Assembly: GCA_963674455.1 (NCBI GenBank)
Contig: CAVMBE010000070.1
Coordinates: forward strand, 1-64,000
Reading direction: 5' to 3'
Source: Lecanosticta acicola
Taxonomy: Eukaryota; Ascomycota; Dothideomycetes; Mycosphaerellales; Mycosphaerellaceae
DNA length: 64,000 nt
Shown piece by piece: positions 44,091 to 56,243 of this stretch (its first letter is position 1; every line of letters begins with the position of its first letter). The notes under the pieces were generated by a model that saw only the letters and a program-made list of their open reading frames with translations, did no database searches and was not told the origin of the DNA. Both the position numbers and the translations under genes were made by a program.

Positions 44091-44720
44091 ATGTGCCTCG
44101 CGTGCCTCAACGTCTCGACACAACCGTGTTCCCACCGCTGGTACCAACTCGTGCGCCCTTGCAATCCCGACAATGACCTCGCCAACTGCCCCGAACGACT
44201 CAAGCTGGAGGGCTGGGAGACTCGTCTGGAACATTGCCCCTTCTGCGACGGCGCGGAGCACAGCCGAAGCACTCACAGACTCTTCGGCACCACCTCGTCG
44301 CCCAGCTCTGTCGCATCCTCATCGCCCGTCTCGGATCTGCGCACCACCCCTCTCCTCCCTCCGGGAAACCGGAGGGGGAGCCTGGGAACCATCAACGAAG
44401 ACATCATGGGTCCACTATCGCGAGAGAGTAGCCACGCCAGCATCGAGACCGATCGCTCCCAGCAAGCGCGCGACATGAATGACAGGATCTTCGTCTACCT
44501 CGCCTCCGAACCACACCACGTCCTGCCCTCGGCCAAGAAATACTACCCAACCTACACTGCAGCCATCGCGCGCGTGGAGAGCAATCTGTCATCCCCCGAC
44601 ACCTCATCACCAGTATCCGGCACGAGGAACCTTCGACGTCGCCATTCCTTCATACACGGCTGGAAACGCATGTCTGGAAGGCTCTCCATCTCCTCCAGCA
44701 GTCTCTTCAAACCCTCATGA
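44091..44720 (+). CDS. Hypothetical protein with N-terminal Cys/His-rich segment, 209 aa
   Basis: Single exon from the ATG at 44091. Residues 1-55 hold seven cysteines and a histidine: CLACLNVSTQPCSHRW first, later a C in NCPERLKLEGW, and finally the CPFCDG pair. This looks like a small zinc-binding ribbon, seen in a group of fungal proteins of unknown role. The rest is Ser/Pro-rich and disordered except for DRIFVYLASEPHHVLPSAKKYY (about 128-150). A basic C-terminus (RRRHSFIHGWKRMS) ends the chain. There is no signal peptide. Function is unknown; a regulatory or scaffold protein would fit. Neighbouring frames on the other strand are shadows. Confidence 0.72.
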   Translation: MCLACLNVSTQPCSHRWYQLVRPCNPDNDLANCPERLKLEGWETRLEHCPFCDGAEHSRSTHRLFGTTSSPSSVASSSPVSDLRTTPLLPPGNRRGSLGTINEDIMGPLSRESSHASIETDRSQQARDMNDRIFVYLASEPHHVLPSAKKYYPTYTAAIARVESNLSSPDTSSPVSGTRNLRRRHSFIHGWKRMSGRLSISSSSLFKPS

Positions 44721-45558
44721 CAAGGCGAATGCATGTTGGTCAGATGCTAACGAGAAATGCACATCAGCTTCCTTCTGGACTGGACATTAACCGCAAGAGC
44801 ATTCCTGCACCATCCCTGAAGGAAGGGTCTCTCTCGCCCCGCCAGCCACGTGTCCGGCGCGCCTTGAGCCTGACAAACGGTACCCGTGCAACTGCGTGGG
44901 ATGCAGCGCGCGCGAAGGATCTTGGCGTTGGAAGCGGGCTGGAGTTGTTCGCTTGCTGCGAGACCGAGATACCCCCGACCGAATGTACTACTACCACTCT
45001 GCTACGACAGATACGGCCGTAAATAGGTCTCCTGAAATCCGCTGCACAGAGCACAGAGCACAGCATATCCTGGTGATGTGATGTGAGGTGGATTCTGAAT
45101 CCACGACAGCTCCCCACTCCGCGCATGCGAGACATTGTGTGTATACTACTCGAATAAAATCCATGCTGTCCGTCCACACTGATTGGGCTGCGATGATGAG
45201 AGCGATGATTGTCCAATGCCTTTTCGCTATTACTGCTGTGTCAATGCCGTAGCTCGTCAGCTTCCATGTCCATCGACACTGCAAGGTGATGATGCGCATG
45301 CTTTTCAAACCGAAGGCATAGGATGGACTACGTACAGTGCTACGCTGGACCAACATGACCCGCATCAGTGGCCCAGACTCACTCACACTACCATCCGCCA
45401 ACCGTCTGTCTTTCCAAGGTCTTCATCATGATGATCATTTGACAAAGAAGACCACCTACCAACGACAACAAACGGAGGGCTTCGCCGCCCACATCATCAC
45501 GCTTGGCTCGCGTCACCTCCAAGCTAAAACACCCCCCCCCCCGGACCTCCGTCTAGTT
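44721..45558. other. Intergenic stretch, nothing recognised
   Basis: Lies between the ends of the Cys-rich protein gene and the pectinesterase gene (convergent). It includes a poly-C run at about 45531-45542. Frames present are short and of low quality. Confidence 0.5.
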
Positions 45559-47193
45559 CTACGCCAGAGGACTCCCATCAATCCAACCCGTATTCCCAAA
45601 CAACCCCGTAAAAGGGTCCTGAAAAACCAGCCCGGGCCTCTCATACCCTTCCTCGAATTCCTCTCTCGTCAACTCACTCGTAACGTTCAAATTCCTAGCC
45701 GTGAGATTCCCGCCGGGGCCGTAGTTCCGGTACTCGGCCATGAGGGTGGTGTTGGGAACCACGCGCGGGTCGGACGCGCTCCAGGTGATGTATCCGGCGG
45801 GCAGGATGGACGGGTCCAGGTATGTGTTAGCGAAGAGGGCCGTCATCAGGGAGTTCCAGGGGCGGCCGAGGGCGCATTTGTCGTGGATGAAGGGGGAGAG
45901 GGAGGTGTTGGCCGCTTGGACGTGGGAGTTGTGGATGTAGATGCCGTAGCTGTTACGTGATGAGAGTCAGTCGGTGTGGTGTTGCGAATGAGAGTTCCGA
46001 GACTCGTTGTCTTGGTCTGCCAAGGAAGTCTCTTGGGAACAGGGATGGACAGGACAGGGAGGACGGTCCCCAGTGTCGCGCCAACAAGCAGGCCTCAGGG
46101 CGAAGATGATCGTCCTCTCGACAGTCTCGAGGGATCTGGTGCGGTAGAGGGCAGGGAGGGAGAGAGGTTCAGAATGCGGTGGAAGCTCGATGTGGTCCCA
46201 CGTACGGCACAGCGCAGTCCATTGTCATTGTCGTGGATAGCTGCGACGCAAGAACGAGAACAGACGTACCGGTTGACGAAAGTGGTATTCGTTCCCTTCC
46301 AGGCCGTGATGCCGCCGCCGCAACCGCGGAGGAGGATTTGGGATTGCTCGACCCAGAGCGTTCCAAAGCCATCTACGCCAGTCAGATCGATCCTTCGGCA
46401 TCATCTCCTGCCAGCAATGTAATGGGGTGTCCAGGGCACACTCACAGAAGAAGTCCGTCTGTCCGCCAATTATGCAGCCGTACATCCATGCATTGCCCAG
46501 CTTGCCCACGTAGACCTACATCAAAGTCAATCGAGTCGGCATCGATGGTGGTGTGGGAGAGGGCGATGAGGCACACAGCATGGCACGTACCGTGTCTTGG
46601 TAGCTCAAGAATTGGGAGTAGTAGAAGCCAGCATTCGCGTAACTGATGCTCAACGCAAGACTAGGACCAGCGGCATATGGCAGGTAGTCGTTGATGAAGT
46701 TGAGGTTGTACGCTCTGAAATTCTCATTTCCAAATGGCGTTCCTGCTGGTACAGGATTGCCTGTTGGGCCGGAGCCCGTCAAGCTGGAGTTGAGAGTTGG
46801 TGCAATGGACAGTGTGCTGGTATACGCATTATCGTAAGTCCCCGTGGTTGCAGTCCCGGTTGCGTTGTGCCAGATGATGTTGACAGTATTGTAGGATGCA
46901 TTGTTCGGATGCGAAGTCTGGCCGAGGAGAGTCAGAGGGCCCGAACGCGACACGTTGACTTGCTCTGTATAGTTCCCAGGAAGGATCAAGATCGTATAAG
47001 GCGCTGTGTTGTCGGGGAGACTCAGCACTGCCGACTGGACATTCTTATATGTTGCGTCAGGCCCGACGAGGAGAGTGTCGTTCGGGCAGCCTTGGAGAGG
47101 ATCATGCGTCAGCGATTGGCATTCTGCGCGGCTGTAAGAGAGGGCCGAGCCAACACATGCCAACAATGGGGCCAACAAGAGAGGCCGAAGCAT
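45559..47193 (-). CDS. Secreted pectin methylesterase (carbohydrate esterase family 8)
   Basis: Four exons: 47193-46591, 46515-46446, 46372-46270 and 45949-45559, giving 388 aa. A signal peptide (MLRPLLLAPLLACVGSALS) opens the protein. The right-handed beta-helix has the family landmarks: LPGNYTEQVNVSRSG (the GxYxE motif), then FLSYQDTVYV with the catalytic Gln/Asp. GGQTDFFYGFG holds the second Asp and CALGRPWN the Arg and Trp. Several N-glycosylation sites are present. The enzyme removes methyl groups from pectin in plant cell walls outside the hypha. Introns 1 and 2 are 75 and 73 nt, but intron 3 is 320 nt, unusual for this window. Splicing at its ends restores NRYGIYIHNS, the expected continuation. 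It is divergent from the SDR gene, 690 bp between start codons. Confidence 0.9.
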
Positions 47194-47882
47194 CTTGTCG
47201 AGATCTGAGGCGTTCAACGACTTCCCCAGCACACGGAACAGCCAAGCGACAGTGTCGAGAGGCGGGGGGCTTCGTGCTTCATAGCACCATCAGACACTCT
47301 CATGTTGCTACACGTCGTACGAGGGTGCTCGTGGCGATACCAATCGAGAGTGTAGTCCGGCATCGCAGTCATGGTTGGGTGGCTGCGGAGGTCATGTAGG
47401 CGAGACGACCAACGCCTGGGACGACATTAGCCGGAGACCTGACGAATGACGTCCGCGATGCGATGCAGGTGGGAAGCTCCACCAATGCGTGTCCGATTGG
47501 ACTTGAAGTGAAGTGTTCCATGTTGGGTGGTGGTCGAGAAGTCGTCCAGAAAGTTGATGCCTGGATGCCTGGATGCCTTGATGCCTCAACGTCTCAATGA
47601 TCACCTCCTCCCATCTCTCCCCCACCATCCAACCTCGTCTTACGAACGCATAAGTCTGCTCGGCCTGGTAATCTGTCTACATTACTCTGTCTGTACATAC
47701 GGCCTGCCGATGCCGAGCGCATCCCCTCTCAAGTCCATCCCAGACTCCTACGGCATCCCTTAAGCCGAGGATAGCATCTCCTCTGACTTGTGCTATCCGA
47801 ATTCATCTTTATACTTCCCTATCCATCCTTTCATAAGCTTCACATCTCAGCGTCTTCACCTCGCCAGACCTCTTCGCACGCA
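47194..47882. promoter_or_regulatory. Divergent promoter region between pectinesterase and SDR
   Basis: A 689-bp region between two start codons on opposite strands. No gene is seen. A GCCTGGAT tandem duplication (GCCTGGATGCCTGGATGCC) lies at about 47561-47579. No specific binding site can be assigned. Confidence 0.4.
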
Positions 47883-48875
47883 ATGGCTTCCGCGCCGTAT
47901 TCTCTGACCGCCGAAACGGTCAATCCGCCACGCAACAGCACCATCCTAATCACCGGCGCAGCAAGGTATGTCCACATCTCGCTCGCCACTTGATGCCACT
48001 CTAAGCTCAATACCATCCACAGCGGCATCGGCCTCGCAACAGCCCTCTACCTCCACAACCCCGAATACAGAAACAACATCATAGCCCTCGACATCGCTCC
48101 TTCCCCACCCTCTCTGCCAGACCTGACTTCCTCCCCTCGCTACCTCTACCTGCAATCCGACATCCTCTCCTGGCCCTCCCAACGCGACGCTTTCCACCGC
48201 GGCGCCACCAACTTCCAAGCCATCGACCACGTCTTCATCAACGCCGGCCTCGCGGAGATCGGCGAGCAGATCTGGACGGACGCCTACGATGCACACGGCC
48301 AACTAGCCGAGCCCAACCGCAGCACCATCGACGTCGACCTCCGCGCCGTGGGCGATACCCTGAAACTAGCCATGCACCACCTCCGCAACGACGGCAAAGG
48401 CGGGTCCGGCGCTGGGAAGGGTGGCACGATCGTCCTGACGGCCAGTCTGGCGGGCTACCTCGCCTCCGCCGGGGCGCCGTTGTATTCCGCCGCGAAGCAC
48501 GGAATTTTGGGCTTTATGCGTGCTTTGAAAGGGGATTGCCAGAAAGCTGGCATTGCCCTCTCCGTCATCGCGCCGGGCATCACGTTGACGAATATCATCC
48601 TCGGACGCCGCGAGGGACAGTCGCTGCAGGCTTGGGGCGAGGAAATGGCGGCGCGCGGGGTTCCTATTAACGATGCGCAGACTGTGGCTTTGGTCGTGGC
48701 GAATTTGATGGGTGAGGGCATGCGGAGTAATGGGAAGGGGGTTCTGATCCAGGCGAATCGGATTCAGGAAGTAGAGGGGGGCATTGCGAAGGCGAGGGAA
48801 CGGTGGATGGGGAGGGAGATGTTGGGACTCTTCCGAGGGGGACGGAATGCCCCTTTGTTCCCGAATAAACTGTGA
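47883..48875 (+). CDS. Short-chain dehydrogenase/reductase (15-PGDH-like)
   Basis: Two exons, 47883-47965 and 48023-48875, with a 57-nt intron (GTATGT...CACAG) that splits the cofactor loop, give 311 aa. The spliced protein reads ITGAASGIGLATALYL, the TGxxxGxG NAD(P)-binding motif. It also has NAG at about 103-105, the catalytic Ser in IVLTASLAGY, and YSAAK with Tyr182 and Lys186. The length is a little over the 250-residue core because of a C-terminal extension (ARERWMGREML...). Overall layout resembles fungal NAD-dependent dehydrogenases related to 15-hydroxyprostaglandin dehydrogenase. The substrate is unknown. Start chosen at the first ATG in frame after the leader. Confidence 0.88.
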
Positions 48876-49429
48876 AGGACCAAGTGATGCCCGCCGAAAA
48901 AGGGTTGCATGCCATACTACTAGATTGCCTTCTCGTCTTTCATGTCCTCATTGCTACGTCTGGCCTCTTGAACGTTCCAGATCCCAACCACCAGTTCTTG
49001 TCGCCGAGAATGGTCGGTCGCAAAGCGCTTTCATTCAAACTCTGCAAGCAGATTCGATACAAAAAGTGACTCGCTCGCTGATTATGCTAGAGGGAAACAA
49101 ACATGTTGAAACACACACACACAAGACAGAAATGACCGTAGTTGTCCCACCCCGTCCCGTCCCATTCCATTCCATCCCATCCTATCCCCATCCCCATCCC
49201 CATCCCATTGGTGCCTTCCGTACACCCGCATGATGACAACTTTTCGCAGACGCCTTGTTTCTCCTGGTCTGGGCACTTTATCCGTCCCAACATTGACGCC
49301 CGCTGTATCCATGCGACAGATGATCCTTCATTTACTTCCTCGCCCCCCGGGGGTGTGCCCATCGTATTGCTCGCGCCGCGTGTCTGTACTCCCCCCTCCC
49401 CCCTCCAGCCATCGCCTTTCCGGCCGGCC
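48876..49429. other. Intergenic stretch between convergent SDR and Rho2
   Basis: It contains a (CA)n tract near 49112-49123 and a pyrimidine-rich CCCAT/CCATC repeat at about 49148-49207. No gene is seen. Confidence 0.5.
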
Positions 49430-50208
49430 TTATAATATCACACAGCACCCGCTCCTCTCTTTCCGATCGCCAGACAACAGACTCTGCCTCGTCGCTGCCT
49501 CGAAAACATCATCTACACCCTCGCCCGTCAACGAAGAGCATTCGAGGTATTTCTTGGCGCCGATCCGTTTGCGCACCTCCTCGCCCTCGTCGGGCGTGAG
49601 GAATTTCTCGGACCGTTTGCGCATTTCTTCTTGGGCTACGGGGTCGTCGCGGAGATCCTTTTTCAGGCCGACGAGAATGATGGGAACGCCGGGACAGCGT
49701 TCTAGGACTTCGGGATGCCTGGGGACGAGGTCAGATGACAAGGCAGGCGGGTTCAGTGTAGAGGGAACTCACCACTTGGTTGTGATGTTATGTAAGGAAT
49801 CGGGACTGGAAACGGAAAATGCGATGAGGATTACGTGAGCTTGTGAATATGCGAGCGGTCTCAGGCGTTCGTAATCTTCTTGGCCTGCGGTATCCCAGAG
49901 GGCCAGTTGGACTGATTTCCCGTCTACTCTGCAATCGGTGACGTAGTTCTCGAAGACTGTTGGTACATATCGCTGCGCAGGACGAGATTGTCAGAGCCAT
50001 AGGTTGGGCGGATGGCGGTGGATGTGGCATGGACACTCACTGTTGGAAAATACCCAAGTGTGAAGACGCTGAGTAAACTGGTCTTTCCACAAGCACCGTC
50101 ACCAATGATGACGAGCTTTCTGTGATTCGAGGTCAATGCCTGGTCATTGTGTGTTTGTACGTCCTCCTATCTTTACCTTCGCATGACTTGCTGGTCCTGT
50201 TGAGCCAT
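49430..50208 (-). CDS. rho2: Rho-family GTPase, Rho2 type
   Basis: Four exons, 50208-50177, 50119-50041, 49972-49773 and 49718-49430, give 199 aa. The first exon is only 32 nt and supplies MAQQDQQVMR; splicing yields RRKLVIIGDGACGKTSLL. The P-loop is GDGACGKTS and the effector loop RYVPTVFENYV. Others are WDTAGQEDYERLRPL, the Rho-type TKxD variant GLKKD, and ECSSLTGEGVDDVFE. The C-terminus GCCVIL is a CAAX box with an adjacent Cys for palmitoylation, as in yeast Rho2 (CCIIL). Rho2 signals to protein kinase C and cell-wall glucan synthesis at the plasma membrane. Introns are 57, 68 and 54 nt. The start exon is the part most likely to be missed. Confidence 0.9.
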
Positions 50209-51323
50209 TGTGAGGAATCAAGCCAGATTGGCCCAGCGCAGTCCGGTGAGTTGCCTCGATTGGCTATGAGCGATGCAAGTAGCAGTTCCGTGTGCGACAA
50301 AGGCCGTCGTCTTCCAAGTGAAATGTTATGCCTCTACGTCCAATGTCGAGTGCTCCACCTCTTGCTCGTAAGCTAAAGTTGGACCCGCTTGCTGCGCCTC
50401 AGGAAGCTGGTTATGCAGGGACGAAAACGTGCGATCGCGGGTGGGCTGAAGAATTCTGGAGGAGTGACGGATTGGGAGGCCAGTGTCGAGGAGAAGGTCG
50501 GGAAGGGAGTGGTATGGAGTCGTGCGTTGTGTATATGGTGAGGCTTGCGGCGTGGTACAATGGTGGGCGCTGTGCGTGTTTCGGGCTGCGGCTTGTCTGC
50601 TTCGGGCTTGCGCAAGCAGTGGCTGACTACGACGAGACGAGACGAGTTGTGCAATGAGCGGCGGTTGTATGCGCGAAGCTGGTGTCGACGTGGGCGAGTC
50701 GCATTAGCGGTGGCGTTTGCAAGCAGGACGCGACGGCGGAGCGAAGGTCACCGGTGGTGTTGGTGCTGGTGCTGGTGGTGTGCTGTCAATAATGCGATGC
50801 GAAGTCACAAAACAAGTTGGACACCCGGACGGGATGGATGGATGGATTCAGTGATGCCTCAGGTTGTCGGGATCTTATCATGTTTCTCGGCTGAAGCTGA
50901 GCCACTGGCGGCGGGAGTATCCGCACTCGAAGACGTCCGTTCATTTCGAGAGAGACTCACTACATCACCGCCCGGCAAACACCCACCAAACGCCCAAACG
51001 ATCACAGCTACAATCGCCGCGCAATCAGCGGATGCTTCCCACCAACACCATATCCTCTCTCTGGTCCGACTGCCCTGCGACTGCTGCTCAACGAGAGCTG
51101 GACCGCAATCCAAGTCGGTGCTGTGCTGTGCTGCCAGGTACGAACCACATGTGATGCACCTTGCTGGAGGGGCACTTCCACCTCACCACCAAACGACATA
51201 CCGCCCTTTCAACCTTCGCCAATAGTTCATATCCGCCCACCACATTCTTCGTCAGCTCGTGACTGACATCCGCGCCTTCAGGTGCCCTTCCCGCCGACTA
51301 TTCATCCCACCAGCATCTCCACC
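50209..51323. other. Divergent promoter region, Rho2 and NST1
   Basis: 1.1 kb between start codons. A 226-codon frame (50545-51225, plus) has no domain and reflects GC-rich low complexity, including a TGGTGCTGGTGCTGG run near 50757-50780. It is treated as leader or promoter DNA. Confidence 0.5.
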
Positions 51324-54300
51324 ATGTCGGCGAACTCCAAACTCCCGCCGCCGCCCCCGGCTCCCTCCAACGGCGTCATAACCGCTCCCGCGGGCAATCG
51401 CAAGAAGCAGAAGCGTCGAGCCAAGCAACAGGCCGCTCAGAAGGCCGCCTCACAGCTCGCACTGCCCCCTCCGCAGCCTTCGGACCAACCCGCGGATGTC
51501 GGATACAACGAGGATGCTCTAGGATATCAAGACGACGACGATGACTATTCCGATGCCGAGCCCGACCACTACGACGAGCACTACCCTCCCCATGCGACTT
51601 CAAACGGTGTGCATTCCCCGCCTCCGCCAGCACCAACCGGTAAGAAGAAGAACAAGAAGAGAGCTTCTGCCGTAGAAGACCCACATCACCATGGCTCATA
51701 CAGTCTCCCCGTATCTGGAGCCCGCCGCAGCCACGTACCGCCCTTGGCCATGCCGGCTGCGCACCACGCGCATCAGAGCATCTGGAACACGAGCAATCAG
51801 CAAGAGCGGCAGAACATCAGGGAGTATTGGCTGAGTCTATCTGAAGAAGAGCGGAAGAACTTGCTCAAGATTGAAAAGGACACCGTCCTCAAGAAGATGA
51901 AGCAGCAGCAGAAGCACTCGTGTTCCTGCTCCGTGTGCGGGAGGAAGCGTACCGCTATCGAAGAAGAGCTGGAGGTGTTGTACGAGGGTTACTATGAGGA
52001 GCTCGAGCAATATGCCCACCACGATCAACCACCTCTCCCCTCGGCTGATGGCTTGATGCCCAAGCCACTCCAGCACAGTCAACAACCGCGACATCCACTG
52101 AGTCTACCGCCCCCCAACACTATGCCGCCTCAACATCACCAGATTAGTCGCATTCGCGAGGACCTCGACGACGAGGACGAGTTCAGCGAAGAAGAGGAAG
52201 ACGAGGAGGAATTTAGCGAGGAAGATGAATATTCAGACGAGGAGCCCGAGATGGAGCAGTATCATGCGCCTACGGCGCCTCCCGGTGTGCCCAATTTCCT
52301 CGACTTTGGCTCCCATCTGACTGTCAAAGGTATCTTAACACCATGGGTTGAGAAGCTGAAAGCCGGGCTAAAGGGTAATGCAGACAACCTCTTGACGGTA
52401 GCTGACGACCTACTGAAGAATGACGGTCGCAAGTTCATCGAGATGATGGAGCAGTTGGCGGAGCGGCGTATGCAGCGCGAGAGCCGCTCCCAATATGAGG
52501 CAGAAGCCCACGCCGGCGGCTATCCTCCCGGCGACCCAGGCTACGATCACGGAGAATCTATGGCTGCGGATGACGAGTACGACGACGACGAGGCCTCATA
52601 CGACAGCCAGGAAGAATTCGACGATGACATGGACGAGGAGGACGAGATGGTGGGTGATATTGAGCTGGCAAGTCTGACATACCGAATGAGCTGATCATTT
52701 GCAGGGAGGGCTAACCGAGGAACAACGCATGCAGGAAGGGAGACGAATGTTTCAAATCTTTGCGGCTCGCATGTTCGAGCAGAGAGTTCTCAATGCATAC
52801 CGCGAGAAGGTCGCGACCGAAAAGGCGGCTGCACTCGTAGAGGAGCTTGACAACGATGCCAAGCGCGAAGAGCAGCAACGGCAGAAGAAGGCTCGGGATG
52901 CGGCAAAGAAGAAGGAGAAGAAGAAGCAGCAACAACAAGCTAAGTTGGAGGAGAAGGCCAAGCGAGAGGCTGAGAAAGCTGAAGAGGAGGCGAGGTTACG
53001 GGAAGCGGAGGAAAAGAAGCAGGAAGAGCAGCGACGGAAGAAGGAAGAGCAGAAGAAGAAGCGGGAAGAGGAGAAGAGAAAACACGAGGAGGAGAAGAGG
53101 CAGAAGGATGAGACGAAGCTGCGTAAGCAGCAGGAAGAGCAACAGCGGCGAGAGGAGGCCGAACGAAAGGCCAGAGAGGCGAAAGCTGCCGAGAAGGCGA
53201 AGAAGGAGGAGCAGCGAAAGCGAGAGCGCGACGAGCGGGACGCACGAGAGAAAGAAGCGAGAGAGCGTAAGGCTCAAGAAGAGAAAGACAAGAAGGAGCG
53301 CGAGGCGAGAGCAAAGGCCGAGAAGGAAGCCAAGGAGCGTGAGAAGACAGCACAACAAGCCGCTCATCCTCCGAATGCTCATCCTCATCCTCACATTACT
53401 AAGAGACCCTCGCAAGCCGGCATGGTGGCTATTCCAGGAGTCTATCCCAAGCAGACCCCCTCTGGAATCTCCTCGCCTCACCCTCAAATTGCGACCCCAG
53501 CGATACCCAAAGCCCCAACGCCAGCCAGACCGCGGCAAGCCTCGCAGCAAGGCTCGCACGCTTCGTCGCCGAAGCAAGCGCACTCACAGCTGTCCGGTGC
53601 TCCCAGCAAGTCCTCCTCACCGGGAAGTGCGGGACCCCAGCAAGCTTCAAACCAACCCAAGACTATTCTCCAGAAGCCCAGCAACCAACAGCCCATCGGT
53701 CAGCAGAATCATCAACCTGTTCCAGCGTCATCTCCTCTGCACCAGCAGTCGCATCATCCGCAGGGCTTCCCTCATGCCTATGGACATCCCGTTGGTTTAG
53801 GAGGAATGTCATCCTTAGGTATTCATCAAGGTCCTCCAGCTGGAAATCTTAATATGGGTGGGCGTGGTCATATGCCCATGTATCCTCATCAAGCACCACC
53901 CACGATGGGCATGCCAAACCGACCGCCTTTCCCAGGTATGGGCATGAATGGTATTCATCCTCCACCCGGAATGAATATGCTTCCTCCGCAGGGCAGAGGT
54001 TATCCATTTGACGGCCCAGGAGGGCCACCCCCTGGGTTTCACCCGCAGCCGCTACACCAGTATCCTCGCACATCTCCGACAGGGCACTCGCCGGTGGGCA
54101 CTGGTAGCGAACAGCCGCGGCAACCCGGCCACTCCCGACAGCCGTCCGCGAGCGAGAGAGAGCGATTCGAATCCGCCGCAAATCAGCCTATCGCTCGTCC
54201 GGCGCCTATTCAGCGACCGGGTAGCGTTCGGCCCCAAGGATATGACGGCAACCCCGATGTGGAGGATCTGTCAAAGCATCTGGGTAGCTCTGCTTTGTTG

Positions 54301-55014
54301 GACGATGCCGACGATGTCCCACCCAGCGTCGCAGACGTCAGACGTCACTCCAGCATTCCTATCAATCCACGAAATATCAACATTCCAGCTAGCGGTCTCG
54401 GGCAGCTCGGGAACTTTGGCGCACCTACAGGTCCGTTTGGCACACCAGGCCCATCTTTCAGCACACCGTTCGGGCAGAGTCCGGTTCTGGGCCAGAATTG
54501 GGGAAGCCTTCCCAATGTTGGCATGGGCAATTGGATGAACAATCACAATGCGTTCGCAGCAAACGGATTCGGGCCCATGAGTACACAGCCTATGCGCGCT
54601 CCTGGTGCTCCTCTGAATCGCGCGCTGACACTTCGTCTTGCAATATGCAACGCCTGCAAGCAGCTCTCCAGCCGTGGCGATGGTGATGATTATCATGACG
54701 TGGATTTGCTTCTGCAGCATATGCAGCGTACCATGGACCAGCCTTTGCCGAGCCTCGCCGAGATCGAGACGATCTGCGAGACTGTAGGCGACGGCCAGAA
54801 CGGCGGCGGAGAGTTGCGTGTCCGAAAGAACGAGAACGATGCCAACTTTGCGGTCAAGTGGGAAGCGGACGCCGGGACGCCAGATCAGGGACGAGGGCGA
54901 GGTGGTTTGAGCGTGATAGGATCGCCTCCACCTATTAGGGCGTCGCCTGCAGCGGGCTCCTTTGGCGCTCCTGGAATGAGTCGTCCGCAAACGGTGGGCT
55001 CCCAAGGTGGATAG
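51324..55014 (+). CDS. nst1: Stress response protein NST1-like, 1211 aa
   Basis: Two exons, 51324-52649 and 52705-55014, with a 55-nt intron (GTGGGT...TTGCAG) joining DEM to GGLTEEQRM. The N-terminus is Pro/Gln-rich, then acidic. Residues about 150-235 have the conserved block SIWNTSNQQERQNIREYW, SLSEEERKNLLKIEKD, KHSCSCSVCGRKRTA and ELEVLYEGYYEELEQY, characteristic of NST1. Exon 2 opens with EGRRMFQIFAARMFEQRV, then about 200 residues of Lys/Glu/Arg coiled coil (about 480-665). A Gly/Pro/Gln/His-rich region and a conserved C-terminal helix (LRLAICNACKQL) follow. In yeast Nst1 contributes to salt tolerance and works with Msl1, a U2 snRNP protein. Exact role in filamentous fungi is not established. 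The exon-1 acidic stretch (about 290-315) is a long Glu/Asp run. Confidence 0.92.
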
Positions 55015-56243
55015 AAAGTACCTGGAATCGGTGAGTTCGGCCATATTGGGAGACCTCCGTCACCGAACAGGTGATATGGACAGGTCAATGTCACCTCCAA
55101 GACATCACACAGGTGCATTTCACGGGGTTGATCGGTCCGTTTACGGGGCACAGCAATGGTTGTGGAGAAGCTATTTGTCGTTGGAGCCAGTACTGAGGTA
55201 GCACCATCATTGGGTCTCTGCGAGTATTCAAAGCTGGAAAAGCTCATGACCTTCCACTGTGGAAGTCGTGAGTCTTTTTAAATTCTTCTAAGACCAAGAC
55301 CCTTTTCCTCCTTTTTTCCTTTTGTGTAAGGTTCTGTCTGGAGATTGTAGACCAAGCTGATACGATTTCAGGTTTCCACATATCAGACCAACTTTTGATC
55401 TTAGATGCCACGCGCCCCTTTTCCCGAGGGTTTCCAGGGTTTCCACGCGTCCTCCCCTGGAGCTAATTTTAAGGTTCGATACCTCTTGACCATCCTCCAC
55501 AACATATCCTCCCTCTCAATAGTGGTTCCGGGGCCTCCCTCAATGGCTTCTTAGGCATGGCAGAACGGTACGCGGGGAAATCAGATGATGAAATGACATG
55601 CCAATCGAGGCTTCTACGAAATCCGTGCCTGGTGATGAGACAATTGTGGTCTGTCGATCGTGGCTGGGGCGTTGGAGATGTAGTTTGAAAGATGTATGTA
55701 TGTAGTACGGGAGGGATAAGATGGGTGTGGTGTGGTGTGGTGGAGGTAGGTAGGTTGTGTTTGTTGCTACTGTTTGTTTATGGGCAATTTAAGAGGGCGT
55801 TAGAAGAAGAAGAAGAAGAAGAAGAAGAAGAAGAAGAAGAAGAAGAAGAAGAAGAAGAAGAAGAAGAAGAAGAAGAAGAAGAAGAAGAAGAAGAAGAAGA
55901 AGGGGATGTTATCGATCCAGCGGTTTGTCTCTAGTCCAGAGGATATGCAATCATGTACATCAATCGCACACAGAGTGTATGGAACTCGAAGCGCTTGGAA
56001 AGCTGTACAGCTTCTTCGAATGCCGAGCCGAGCACGGTGGCGATTCTGAGGGGTGACAGGGTGGGTGATGGCTTTTCTTTTTTTTTCCCTTTGGGGACGG
56101 TAAGATGAGGTTTAGAATTGGGGCTGCGAACTTTTCCGGCAAATTCTGCTTTTCGCTTTCGATGGTTGTGGTCCTCTCGCGAAGGTTAAGAGGTCTGCTG
56201 GGGAGCTGGGAAGCTGATGGCTATGAGGAGGACGACGATGGGG
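55015..56243. other. Downstream region of NST1 with GAA tract
   Basis: No gene is supported; short frames only. Contains the GAA repeat listed next. 56244-56822 is the desaturase relic. Confidence 0.5.
55802..55903. repeat. (GAA)n microsatellite, about 34 units
   Basis: A perfect, uninterrupted run of about 102 bases of AGAAGA on the plus strand. It is the longest repeat in the window. It produces poly-Glu, poly-Lys and poly-Arg frames that should not be read as genes. Confidence 0.95.

Noticed and set aside
45337..45960. 207-codon plus-strand frame over the pectinesterase
   Set aside because: Antisense shadow of the pectinesterase exon 4; no independent domain.
50545..51225. 226-codon plus-strand frame
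   Set aside because: Low-complexity Trp/Cys/Arg stretches from a TGGTGC repeat; sits in the NST1 leader and has no domain.
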